Positions 27,521-35,817 of a stretch of DNA of 64,000 nucleotides are shown here, piece by piece (position 1 is the first letter of the stretch; every line of letters begins with the position of its first letter). The notes under the pieces are model-generated. The model was not told the origin of the DNA. It was given only the letters and a program-made list of their open reading frames with translations, and did no database searches. Source of the DNA: Thermoleophilaceae bacterium (GTDB lineage Bacteria; Actinomycetota; Thermoleophilia; Solirubrobacterales; Thermoleophilaceae); the NCBI GenBank assembly GCA_030447725.1, contig JAUJOQ010000003.1, positions 124,001-188,000 of the forward strand, given 5' to 3'. The position numbers were made by a program, and so were the translations under genes.

Positions 27521-28654
27521 ATGGATGCCGAATCGGTCCCATCCCCAGAAGATCTCCGCGCGACCTTCGACGCGCCGGCCCCGCTCACGGTGGGCATCGA
27601 GGAGGAGGTGATGCTGATCGACGGCGCCACTCTCGACCTCGCGCCCGTCGCCGAGGACGTGCTGGCCGCCGCGGGCGGCGACGACCGCTTCAAGTTGGAG
27701 CTGCCCGCCGCTCAGCTGGAGTTGGTGACCCTGCCCTGCGCAACGGTACGAGAGGCCGCCGACCAGCTCGGGTCCGCGCGGATCGCCCTGCATCGAGCGG
27801 CAACTGGAATAGCACGCGTGGCCGCCGCAGGCGCCCACCCGTCGGCGGCGCCTGTGGGGGCGCTCAACGACCACGAGCGCTACCGGCTCACCCGCCAGGA
27901 GTTCGGCCCGGTGGCTCACGCACAACTTGTCTTCGGCTTGCATGTGCACGTGAGGGTGGCTGGAGCCGAGCGCGCCGTCGCTGTGCACAACGCGCTCCGG
28001 TCTTACCTGCCCCAGCTGGCCGCGTTGGCGGCGAACGCGCCCTTCCACGCCGGCCGCGATACCGGCTTGGCGTCCGTCCGGCCAACGATCTCCGGGCTGC
28101 TCCCCCGCCAGGGGGTGCCCCCTGCGGTCGAGGATCTGGCCGAGCTGGTGGAGGCCTGGCGCTGGGGCGCGGCGGCGGGCTCTCTGCCCCGGCCCAGCCA
28201 GTGGTGGTGGGAGCTGCGCCTTCACCCCACACTCGGCACGCTCGAGGTGCGCGTGCCCGACCAGCAGACCACGGTGGCCCACAGCGCGGCCGTGGCCGGC
28301 GCGATCCATGCCCTGGTGGCGGCGCTGGCCGAGCGTCACGACAACGGCCTGTCGCTCACGGTGGATCCCACCTGGCGGATCGCCGAGAACCGCTGGTCGG
28401 CGGGGCGCCATGGCCTCACCGGAACGCTGGCCGACCTCAAGACCGGAGAGCGCGGGCAGACGCGCGATTCTCTGCGCGCGCTGCTCGAGTCACTCGAGCC
28501 CGCCGCTGCGCGGGTGGGGTGCCTCGCAGAGCTGGCCGCCGCCGATCGTCTCGTGACCGCCAACGGGGCAGAGCGCCAGCGGCAGGTCGCCGCCCAGGAG
28601 GGGCTGCACGGGCTGGTGGGCTGGCTGGCAGACAGCTTTCTGGCCGTGGGCTGA
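27521..28654 (+). CDS. YbdK-type carboxylate-amine ligase (GCS2 family)
   Basis: A glutamate-cysteine ligase type 2-family enzyme of 377 residues that joins a carboxylate, probably glutamate, to an amine with ATP. Family marks are PLTVGIEEEVMLID, KLELPAAQLELVTLPC, GLHVHVRV, LRSYLPQLAALAANAPF, QWWWELRLHP and TLEVRVPDQQTTV. E. coli YbdK has only weak gamma-glutamylcysteine synthetase activity, so the true substrate is open. The gene directly precedes an iron-containing redox enzyme gene (about 50 bases). Confidence 0.92.
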   Translation: MDAESVPSPEDLRATFDAPAPLTVGIEEEVMLIDGATLDLAPVAEDVLAAAGGDDRFKLELPAAQLELVTLPCATVREAADQLGSARIALHRAATGIARVAAAGAHPSAAPVGALNDHERYRLTRQEFGPVAHAQLVFGLHVHVRVAGAERAVAVHNALRSYLPQLAALAANAPFHAGRDTGLASVRPTISGLLPRQGVPPAVEDLAELVEAWRWGAAAGSLPRPSQWWWELRLHPTLGTLEVRVPDQQTTVAHSAAVAGAIHALVAALAERHDNGLSLTVDPTWRIAENRWSAGRHGLTGTLADLKTGERGQTRDSLRALLESLEPAAARVGCLAELAAADRLVTANGAERQRQVAAQEGLHGLVGWLADSFLAVG

Positions 28655-28708
28655 GCAGGGGCCTCGATCGGACGATTGCAAACCTCCCTTTCGGGGAAAG
28701 CCGTGGCC

Positions 28709-29719
28709 ATGCGTACGGTGCCCGCCCCTCGCGGCCAGGTGAGCGAGGCACTGTTGGGCGAGCTCGCCACGCCCCCACATCCGCTTGGCCCGATCGACGT
28801 GACGCCCACCGCCGACCCCTTCGGCGACGAGGATCTGCAGCTGGCGCTGTACTGCTGCTACGAGCTCTTCTACCGCGGCCTGCCGGGCGTCGATGAACGC
28901 TGGGAGTGGGAGCCGTCGCTGATCGCTCTGCGGGGCGAGATGGAGGCGGTGTTCGAGCGAGCTGTTCGAAACGGCGACGGCGGGGGGCCGCCGGCGCCAC
29001 GTCCGGAGGAGGCCGACCGGGCGTTGAGGGCCATTGCGGACGCCGACGACGGTCCGTCGCTGTCGCTGTATCTGAGCCGGCAGGGCAGCACCGAGGAGAT
29101 GCTGGAGTTCCTCGTGCACCGGTCTGCCTACCAACTCAAGGAGGCGGACCCCCACTCGTGGGCGATCCCCCGGCTGACGGGCGGTGCGAAGGCCGCCCTG
29201 GTAGAGGTGCAGGCCGACGAGTACGGCGGCGGGCGCCCGGAGCGGGTACACGCTCAGATGTTTGCCGACTCGATGGAGGCGATGGGCCTCGACCCCTCCT
29301 ACGGTGCCTACCTCGACCATCTGCCCGCGATCACCCTGGCGACGGTCAACCTCATGTCGCTGTTCGGTCTGCACCGGCGCAACCGCGGAGCGATCGTTGG
29401 TCACCTCGCCCTGTTCGAGATGACCTCGACGGTGCCCAACCGCCGATATGCGGACGGCCTGAGACGCCTGGGCCATGAGGGCCGGGCCACCGATTTCTTC
29501 GATGAGCACGTGGAGGCCGACGCCGTGCACGAGAACATCGCCGCGGTTGATCTCGCGGGCGGGCTGATGCGCCAGGAGCCCGAAGTGGCGGAGGACGTGC
29601 TGTTCGGAGCGCGGGCTCTGATCGAGATCGAGACGCGATGGACGGCCCACCTGCTGGAGTCGTGGTCCGCCGGGCGCAGCTCGCTGCGCTTGGGGCTGGG
29701 CACGCCGGCAGCGGCCTAG
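28709..29719 (+). CDS. Iron-containing redox enzyme family protein (haem-oxygenase-like fold)
   Basis: A 336-residue protein of the iron-containing, haem-oxygenase-like diiron group (relatives include CADD/UndA-type oxidases). The helical bundle residues likely to bind iron are spread over YCCYELFYRGLP, LVEVQADEYGGG, FEMTSTVPNRRYADGL and DEHVEADAVHENIAA, giving the Glu/His pattern of the family. The start is set at ATG 28709 because GGGGAAAG lies 8 bases upstream. It shares a CTAG end with the convergent CDGSH gene. Substrate unknown. Confidence 0.82.
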   Translation: MRTVPAPRGQVSEALLGELATPPHPLGPIDVTPTADPFGDEDLQLALYCCYELFYRGLPGVDERWEWEPSLIALRGEMEAVFERAVRNGDGGGPPAPRPEEADRALRAIADADDGPSLSLYLSRQGSTEEMLEFLVHRSAYQLKEADPHSWAIPRLTGGAKAALVEVQADEYGGGRPERVHAQMFADSMEAMGLDPSYGAYLDHLPAITLATVNLMSLFGLHRRNRGAIVGHLALFEMTSTVPNRRYADGLRRLGHEGRATDFFDEHVEADAVHENIAAVDLAGGLMRQEPEVAEDVLFGARALIEIETRWTAHLLESWSAGRSSLRLGLGTPAAA

Positions 29720-29976
29720 GGTTGGCCTCCGGTCGAGCGCGAGCTGCGCCGAGCCGGCTTCGGAGGGCCTTCGCGGCCGGTCTCGCGACCGCTCGGCGCC
29801 CGGAAGCCGATCAGCTTGTGAGACCCGTCGCAGAAGGGGCGCATGCGCGACTTTCCGCACCGGCATAGGGCCACCGTGTCGCGCCCGGGATCGATCTCGT
29901 TTCCCTCCTGGTCCTGGAGGGTGAACTCTCCGCGCACCAGCAAGGGACCATCGCGATAGGGCGTGATCGTATTCAC
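29716..29976 (-). CDS. CDGSH iron-sulfur domain protein
   Basis: An 86-residue mitoNEET-like protein carrying one CDGSH motif: ALCRCGKSRMRPFCDGSH, which binds a [2Fe-2S] cluster through three Cys and one His. The N-terminal ~30 residues are a beta-strand region; the tail is basic and Pro/Arg-rich. It probably transfers electrons or a cluster, and its convergent overlap with the iron-containing oxidase gene suggests a functional pairing, which is an inference. Confidence 0.92.
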   Translation of the reverse strand: MNTITPYRDGPLLVRGEFTLQDQEGNEIDPGRDTVALCRCGKSRMRPFCDGSHKLIGFRAPSGRETGREGPPKPARRSSRSTGGQP

Positions 29977-30052
29977 GCGGTCTCGCTACCCCGGGCGCTC
30001 ACTTCGTAGACCTACCTGTCGGCGGACTTGTGCACTAGCCTCGCCACTCGGC

Positions 30053-31501
30053 GTGAGCGGCTCCCGCACGACCAGGCGGCGCTTCCTGCAGACGGCGGGC
30101 ACGTCGGCCGCCGTCCTGTCGGTGCCCGGCGGCGCGGTCGCCCGGCTCGGCGACCGGCCCAACGTCGTGGTGATCGTGGTCGACACGCTGCGTGCCGACC
30201 ACGCCTACGGCACCCGGGCCCGCACGCCGAACATGGATGCCCTCGCGCGCGACGGCGTCCGCTTTGTGCGCACCCATCCGGAGGCGATGCCCACCATCCC
30301 GGCGCGCAACTCGATTCTCAGTGGGCGCAGGGTGTTTCCCTTCCGCGGCTGGCACGACTACCGCGGCTTGCTCGACCGGCCCGGCTGGGCGCCGCTGGAG
30401 GATGTGAGCCAGACGTTCACCACCGTCCTGCGCACCGCCGGCTACTGGACGGGCTACGCCAGCGACAACCCGTTCCTGGGCTTCGCGCCGCCGTACGCCC
30501 GCTTTCGGAACAGCTTCGACCGCTTCGCACGGAGGGGCGGTCAGCTGGGAGGGCGCAAGGGTGGTGTCTCCGAGCGCGAGCTGCGCCACTGGCTGCATCC
30601 GGCGATGGAGAACGTCCGCAGCAGGCAGAGGGTGCGCCAGTACATCGCCAACAGCGGCTATTCGCACGATGAGACGCAGTCGTTCGCCGCGCGGGTCTTC
30701 CGCGACGGCGTGCGCCTGCTCGAGGCGGGGGCTCGCCACCGACCATTCGCTCTGGTCGTCGACACCTTCCAGCCCCACGAGCCGTGGACGCCGCCGCGCA
30801 AGTACCTGGACATGTACGGCGATCCCGACTATCGCGGTCGCGAGCCGGGCATGCCCCGTTACGACAAGGTCGGCTCCTACCTTCACGGCGCCGACCGCGC
30901 CCGGCTGCTGCGGCGCATGCGCGCTCTGTACGCCGCCGAGGTCACGATGACCGACCGCTGGCTGGGCGTCTTCCTGGACCGACTGTACGACCTGCGGCTC
31001 GAACGCGAGACCGCCGTGGTGCTGGTCGCCGACCACGGCTTCCTACTCGGCGAGCACGGATACACGGGTAAGAAGGCTGAGCGCCTGCACTCCGAGCTGG
31101 CACGCGTGCCGCTGACCGTGGTGCACCCCGACCACCGCCGGGCCGGGCACGCGAGCGACTACTTCGCCTCGACCCACGACGTGGCTCCCACGGTCCTCTC
31201 CATGGTCGGCGTGCGCGCTCCGCGGTCGATGACGGGGGTCGATCTATCCAGCGTGTTCGCCGGCCGGCGCCCACCCGAGCGCCGCTACGCATTCGGCGGC
31301 TACGAGAACAGCTTCTACATTCGCACCGATCGCTGGGTGCTGCTGGCAACCAACCAGCCGGCCAACTTCCAGCTGTATGACGTGCGCCGTGATCCGGGGG
31401 AGACCCGCAACGTGGCGGGGTCATACCCGGGCAAGGTGAACGAGCTCTACCGGATCGTTCGCAGGCGGGCTGGAGGGCGGCTGCCGTACTACCCGGGGTG
31501 A
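30053..31501 (+). CDS. Tat-exported sulfatase-like hydrolase with Thr at the nucleophile site
   Basis: A 482-residue member of the alkaline phosphatase superfamily resembling sulfatases. The N terminus is a Tat signal (TTRRRFLQTAG then a hydrophobic core). Metal-site motifs are VVDTLRADH and LVADHGFLLGEHG, and LYDVRRDPGETRNVAG is the typical C-terminal box. The site that should read C/S-x-P-x-R instead reads TIPARNSILSG with Thr81, so no formylglycine could form. A Thr nucleophile would fit phosphodiesterase or phosphoryl-transfer chemistry. GTG 30053 is chosen because the Tat motif follows. Confidence 0.85.
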   Translation: MSGSRTTRRRFLQTAGTSAAVLSVPGGAVARLGDRPNVVVIVVDTLRADHAYGTRARTPNMDALARDGVRFVRTHPEAMPTIPARNSILSGRRVFPFRGWHDYRGLLDRPGWAPLEDVSQTFTTVLRTAGYWTGYASDNPFLGFAPPYARFRNSFDRFARRGGQLGGRKGGVSERELRHWLHPAMENVRSRQRVRQYIANSGYSHDETQSFAARVFRDGVRLLEAGARHRPFALVVDTFQPHEPWTPPRKYLDMYGDPDYRGREPGMPRYDKVGSYLHGADRARLLRRMRALYAAEVTMTDRWLGVFLDRLYDLRLERETAVVLVADHGFLLGEHGYTGKKAERLHSELARVPLTVVHPDHRRAGHASDYFASTHDVAPTVLSMVGVRAPRSMTGVDLSSVFAGRRPPERRYAFGGYENSFYIRTDRWVLLATNQPANFQLYDVRRDPGETRNVAGSYPGKVNELYRIVRRRAGGRLPYYPG

Positions 31502-31575
31502 CCGCGCCATCATCTCTTGATCGCTCCCGAGGATCGTTGTATAAGGCCTGTCCCACCGTTTCCGGAGGTAGGTCC

Positions 31576-31902
31576 ATGGAGGTGTACGAGCCGGCGGCCC
31601 GGACGGGCGCCACGACCATCACGCAGTTCGGGGAGCTGGCCGATCGGGGCGGCGACCCAGCTGCCGCTGCGCAGGCGTGGACGGACGCCGGGTTCGACGA
31701 CGCGAGCACCGCGAGGTGGCTCGCGGCACGCTGCTTCGACGCCGCCGCAGCGCGCGCGCTGGCCGACATGGGCGTGACCCCGGAGCAGGGAGCCAAGCGC
31801 ACCCGCGATGGCGGTGGCTACATCGACACGATCGCCTACAAGGTCGCCAACGGCGACCTCACCGCTCGCCAGGGGGCAGCCAGGACGCCGTCAAGCCGAT
31901 GA
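31576..31902 (+). CDS. Hypothetical protein
   Basis: A 108-residue protein with a good ribosome site (GGAGGT at 31564-31569) before ATG 31576. It is Ala-rich and mostly helical, with FDDASTARWLAARCFDAAAA followed by DMGVTPEQGAKRTRDGGGY. No domain recognised. It converges on the Crp-like regulator gene, with 9 bases between stops. Confidence 0.7.
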   Translation: MEVYEPAARTGATTITQFGELADRGGDPAAAAQAWTDAGFDDASTARWLAARCFDAAAARALADMGVTPEQGAKRTRDGGGYIDTIAYKVANGDLTARQGAARTPSSR

Positions 31903-31911
31903 TGTGAGGTG

Positions 31912-32757
31912 TCAGGCTGCGGCGTCTTGCGTGAGGGGCACCAGCTCCGCAAGGTCCTCGGGCCGGCGCCGTAGCCACCAGGTGCCGTCGGGACCGGGGT
32001 CGACGCGCCCCGACCGTTGGAGCTCGTTGACCGCCCGGCATACCGCCGGACGGCTCGCACCGACGAGCCACGAGAGCAACCCGTGACACATCGGCACGGG
32101 CAACAGCACGCCTTCCGCGTGGACCCGGCCGAAGCGGTCGGCCAGATGCCAGAGCATCACCTCCAAGCGCGTCGACAGCCGCGGCTGTTGAACGATGGAG
32201 AGCCGCAGACAGCCGGCCGCCGAGCCGCGCGAGAGCCGGCCCGCGAGGTCGGCGATCACCTCGGGGTGGTCGGACATCCGACGGATGAAGCCCGCGTCGA
32301 GCACTGCAAGCTTGGCGGGCCGCAGCGCCCACCACTTCACTGCTTGCGGCACTGCCGCGTAGGGGTCTGGCTCTGCCTCGAAGGGACGGATGACATCCCC
32401 GGTGCCGAGCACCTCGAGACTCGGTCGCCCCGCCACCTGCACGGCACGCAGGAGCAGGCCGTCCAAGACGAGCATCCCGAGGGTCCCGGGTCGGTTGGGT
32501 AGGCGGTCGTGCGGGTGGAACGTCGCCTTCGGCAGGGAGACCACGTTGGCGACGGCGAGCCGGCTCGCCGTTCTGGCCTGCACCGGGTCGAGATGGCGGG
32601 CAAGCTCTGGGTCGGCTTCGAGCACGCTGACCACGCTGCCGCGTCGCCTCGATCTGAGAGCGGCGTGCGAGAAGCCCTCGCCTTCCACGCTCACCTCCGA
32701 CTCACCGTCGGCCGGCGCGGCGTTGCGTTGCGTTCCCTGGTACATCAAGCGACCCAT
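31912..32757 (-). CDS. Crp/Fnr-family transcriptional regulator
   Basis: A 281-residue regulator with an N-terminal cyclic-nucleotide-binding-like domain (roughly residues 70-170) and a C-terminal winged helix whose recognition helix lies in WLVGASRPAVCRAVNELQ. The cNMP phosphate-binding motif is not conserved well enough to call an effector. ATG 32757 is favoured over the upstream GTG 32772 because a G-rich site lies at the correct distance. A Crp-type palindrome in the divergent promoter region (32932-32947) suggests autoregulation and control of the FG-GAP gene. Confidence 0.85.
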   Translation of the reverse strand: MGRLMYQGTQRNAAPADGESEVSVEGEGFSHAALRSRRRGSVVSVLEADPELARHLDPVQARTASRLAVANVVSLPKATFHPHDRLPNRPGTLGMLVLDGLLLRAVQVAGRPSLEVLGTGDVIRPFEAEPDPYAAVPQAVKWWALRPAKLAVLDAGFIRRMSDHPEVIADLAGRLSRGSAAGCLRLSIVQQPRLSTRLEVMLWHLADRFGRVHAEGVLLPVPMCHGLLSWLVGASRPAVCRAVNELQRSGRVDPGPDGTWWLRRRPEDLAELVPLTQDAAA

Positions 32758-32931
32758 CGGAGCCGTCCCCACCCTTCCATGATCTACCGTCGGTAATCCC
32801 GCTCCCCTCTCCGGCCCACCGCGACAAATCGGCGAGCCCCCGATCGTACCGGGGCGGAGCGGCAGCGATGCGGTAAGTGCGATCGACAGCTACCTCTGGC
32901 AGCCGGGCGTCGCTGACCGGTGTCGTTGACG

Positions 32932-32947
32932 TGTCACCTGGGTTACA
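32932..32947. promoter_or_regulatory. Crp-type operator palindrome
   Basis: TGTCACCTGGGTTACA matches the Crp/GlxR consensus TGTGA-N6-TCACA at 8 of 10 conserved positions. It lies in the ~305-base divergent region between the Crp-like gene and the FG-GAP gene, about 115 bases from the latter's ATG. The rest of this intergenic stretch shows no other clear element. Confidence 0.55.
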
Positions 32948-33062
32948 CGTGAGCTGACACTCGTCGGCAACCGGCCTAAGCTGTTCGATGGCATGTAGGC
33001 CGAGACGGTCGCCTCGCGGCCACTCTCTCATCCGCCCCAGATCCGAGAAGGCAGGTACATCC

Positions 33063-35444
33063 ATGCCGGTTGTTCGCCCATTCGTGTTGGTCGTGTGTGT
33101 CGCCGTCGCAGGCATGGCGCTCGGGGCGCCCAGCGCGTTCGCAGCGACTCCGAGCACCGATTACGGCCTGACGTCGATCGATACGCCGTTTCCGCAGCCC
33201 ACGGGCCGGTTCGGTGAGCGCCACGCCGCCACCGACGACATCGACGGCGACGGGGTCAACGACTACTTCGTCGGAGCCCTCAGCGAGAACGTCAGCCAGT
33301 TCACGAACGCCGGCCGGGTGTACGCGATCAGCGGCAGGACCCGTGCGGTGATCTACGACATCCTTTCGCCTGAGATCCAGCAAGGGGCGCAGTTCGGCTT
33401 CTTCATCGCCGTACTCGGCGACGTCGACGGCGACGGCAAGAACGACCTCGCGTCCGGCACGGACGCCCAGGACACCACGCCCACGGGCGAGCCGTGCACG
33501 CCGGCGACCCCATCGACCCCGGATTGCAACGACGGCCAAGGCAAGGCCTGGGTCTTCAGCGGCGGGAAGAGGGGCCGGCTCCTATACGAGGTGGACAACC
33601 CGGACCCCCAGCCCTCGGCCCGCTTCGGGTCGCGGATCGGCCGGGCCGGTGACATCACGGGCGACGGCGTGCCGGAGTCGATCATGGGCGCCTCGAACAA
33701 CGACGTGCCGGCGGGTTGCGGCACGGACGGCACCGTCGAGCCAGGCTGCCGGGTCAATCAGGGGCAGGCCTACATCTTCGACGGCAAGGACGGCACCCTG
33801 GTGCGGGAGCTGAACCTGCCGGCCTCCGATCAGGTACCTGCCACCTGCGCCGCTACGCGCGACCAGCCCTGCGGTGCCTTCGGCCTGTCGGTCCAGGGTC
33901 CTGGCGACGTCGACGGTGACGGCGTCGTCGACCAGCTCGTCGACGCCGGCAGCGTCAGCCTGACCCCAGGAGGCGACGTGTGCGCCGGCGGATCCGCGGG
34001 ATGCAACACCGGGCAGGGGGCGATGTACCTCTTCAGCGGCGACGAGGACGGCAAGCTGCTTGTGAGGATCGACGATCCCGAGCCGCAGCCGGGCGTCACC
34101 TTCGGCTTCCAGGATGCAGCGCCACTGGCTCCCGGTGACGTGAACAAAGACGGTCGCGCCGACATCTTCGGCAACGGCTTCACGCAGGCCGGTCCGGACG
34201 GGGCGACCGACGCCGGACGCATCTGGGTCTTCGATGGCCGGGCCACCGTCGACCGGCGCGGCGAGCACGGAGTCGTCCTCTACGAGCCGAGGGATCCCAC
34301 GTCGACCCGAGGCGGCCAGTGCTGCTTCTCCCTCGACGACACCGACTACAACAAGGACGGGGTCCCCGACCTATACGTCGGCCAGTCGCCGCATCACCTC
34401 CAGGATCCGGGCATGGTGGACCAGAGCGGGGGCACCTATGTCTTCGACGGTCGGGATGGGTCGCTGCTGAAGTCGCTCGAGCTCCCCCCGGGGGTGCGCC
34501 AGGAGGGCTCCGGCACGTTCGCGGACCTGGGCTCGAACCTCGGCTGGAGCGTCGCCGCGCCCGGTGACCTCAACGGCGACGGCGAGCCCGACTATCTCGC
34601 CGGCGCGACGTTCCAGAACGTCGGCGACAACAGGGACGAGGGCAGGGCGTTCGTCTTCCTGTCCAACGTTGCGGCCCCTGGACCGGGTCCTGGTCGGGGT
34701 CCGTCGCCTGGGTTGCCTGCTTTTGGTGGCTGTGCTGCGTTGGCGGCGAATGTGATTCAGGGCACGACTGCGGCGAACAAGATCAACGGCACGCCAAGGG
34801 CTGACCGGATCTTCGCCGGCACGGGCGATGACACGGTCGACGCGCTTGCGGGCGGTGACTGCGTTGATCTCGGTATCGGTGAGGATCGCGGTGAGGGTGG
34901 GCTTGGTGATGATCTGGTCGTGGGTGGTTTGGGTGCGGATCGGATCAGCGGCAGCTCTGGCGATGACCGGTTGCGCGGTAACGGTGGCCATGACCGGATC
35001 CAGGCGGGCCGCGGCAACGACCGCGCGTTTGGCGATGCGGGCAACGATCTGATCCGCGCCAGCTTTGGCAACGATCGCCTCCACGGTGTGGCTGGCAACG
35101 ATCGGCTGGAGGGCAGCCGCGGCCGCGACCGGATCAACGGGGGCTCTGGTAGGGATCTGATCGCTGCCGGCAGCTCGAACGATCGGGTCTCGGGCGACCG
35201 GGGCAATGACCGCATCAACGGCAACTCTGGCAATGATGTGCTGAAGGGCAACTCGGGCAAGGATCGGATCACGGCCAGCACCGGCCGTGATGTGGTCTCG
35301 GCCGGCTCTGGCAATGACCGCGTCGACGTCCGTGACGGCCAGCGCGACCGTGTGATCTGCGGCCGCGGGCGCGACACGGTGATCGCCGACCCCGAAGACA
35401 AGGTCGCCGACAACTGCGAACGCATAGGGCGCAAGCGGGCCTGA
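33063..35444 (+). CDS. Secreted FG-GAP and RTX-type repeat protein
   Basis: A 793-residue exported protein. The signal peptide spans about residues 1-28 (LVVCVAVAGMALGAPSAFAA). Residues ~30-535 carry seven FG-GAP/calcium-loop repeats (e.g. DIDGDGVNDYFVGAL, DVDGDGKNDLASG, DLNGDGEPDYLAGA), expected to fold as an integrin-alpha-like beta-propeller. Residues ~575-780 are glycine- and aspartate-rich nonapeptide repeats similar to RTX calcium-binding rolls (GNDRIQAGRGNDRAF style). The ATG at 33063 has GAGAAGG upstream. A role at the cell surface or in adhesion is likely but not shown. It ends just before a strong hairpin. Confidence 0.88.
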   Translation: MPVVRPFVLVVCVAVAGMALGAPSAFAATPSTDYGLTSIDTPFPQPTGRFGERHAATDDIDGDGVNDYFVGALSENVSQFTNAGRVYAISGRTRAVIYDILSPEIQQGAQFGFFIAVLGDVDGDGKNDLASGTDAQDTTPTGEPCTPATPSTPDCNDGQGKAWVFSGGKRGRLLYEVDNPDPQPSARFGSRIGRAGDITGDGVPESIMGASNNDVPAGCGTDGTVEPGCRVNQGQAYIFDGKDGTLVRELNLPASDQVPATCAATRDQPCGAFGLSVQGPGDVDGDGVVDQLVDAGSVSLTPGGDVCAGGSAGCNTGQGAMYLFSGDEDGKLLVRIDDPEPQPGVTFGFQDAAPLAPGDVNKDGRADIFGNGFTQAGPDGATDAGRIWVFDGRATVDRRGEHGVVLYEPRDPTSTRGGQCCFSLDDTDYNKDGVPDLYVGQSPHHLQDPGMVDQSGGTYVFDGRDGSLLKSLELPPGVRQEGSGTFADLGSNLGWSVAAPGDLNGDGEPDYLAGATFQNVGDNRDEGRAFVFLSNVAAPGPGPGRGPSPGLPAFGGCAALAANVIQGTTAANKINGTPRADRIFAGTGDDTVDALAGGDCVDLGIGEDRGEGGLGDDLVVGGLGADRISGSSGDDRLRGNGGHDRIQAGRGNDRAFGDAGNDLIRASFGNDRLHGVAGNDRLEGSRGRDRINGGSGRDLIAAGSSNDRVSGDRGNDRINGNSGNDVLKGNSGKDRITASTGRDVVSAGSGNDRVDVRDGQRDRVICGRGRDTVIADPEDKVADNCERIGRKRA
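34790..35345 (+). repeat. RTX-like nonapeptide repeat block
   Basis: About 20 tandem 27-base units encode nine-residue repeats of the form GxxGNDRIxG, with RGNDR and SGNDR the commonest cores. The units use more T-ending glycine and aspartate codons (GGT, GAT) and TTG than the FG-GAP part upstream, so the block looks compositionally distinct and may expand or contract by recombination. Confidence 0.8.
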
Positions 35445-35456
35445 GGTAGATGCCAC

Positions 35457-35488
35457 GCGAGCGATCTCCCCAAGTGGAGGTCGCTCGC
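35457..35488. terminator. Strong hairpin after the FG-GAP/RTX gene
   Basis: GCGAGCGATCTCC (35457-35469) and GGAGGTCGCTCGC (35476-35488) form a 13-base-pair stem with a single wobble pair and a six-base loop, starting 13 bases after the stop codon. There is no U-tract. It marks the last clear feature before the accessory island. Confidence 0.7.
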
Positions 35489-35730
35489 TGGAAGTCCAGG
35501 CCGTTGCCCGTCAGCCGACAGGTGAGGATACGCTCGAGCAGCCGAGCCGGCGCGGGCTGATGGATGTGGCGGGTATCCGGCTTCCTCGACGGGCGGCCAA
35601 TCGTGGCGGCGGCGGATGGCCACGTTCCCGGCATCGTCGACGCACTGGAGGAGCACGGACGTCCCGCCGCCGGTCGTCTAGAGGGCGTTGAGGCGTTGAT
35701 CGGGTAGGGACACGACCAGCTCGCCCCGCC

Positions 35731-35805
35731 GGGCCCGGCGACTATCTCGACGGCTTCGCGTTACGCCGGCGCTTCAAGACCGCTACCGAACGCGGCGCCA
35801 TCGAC
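35731..35805 (+). pseudogene. Relic of a tyrosine integrase
   Basis: A ~25-codon reading, GDYLDGFALRRRFKTATERG, matches the segment that precedes the catalytic His-x-x-Arg box in phage-type integrases and closely resembles the reading LDGSALWRRFKTAIELAG at about 38180. Nothing before or after it continues the protein. The surrounding bases 35489-35817 otherwise hold no gene that I can support. Confidence 0.55.
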
Positions 35806-35817
35806 GCCAGCCTGGGT

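Noticed and set aside
34790-35345. CRISPR-like series of regular repeats
   Set aside because: The period is 27 bases, in frame, and encodes nonapeptide RTX repeats; there are no unique spacers and no cas genes.
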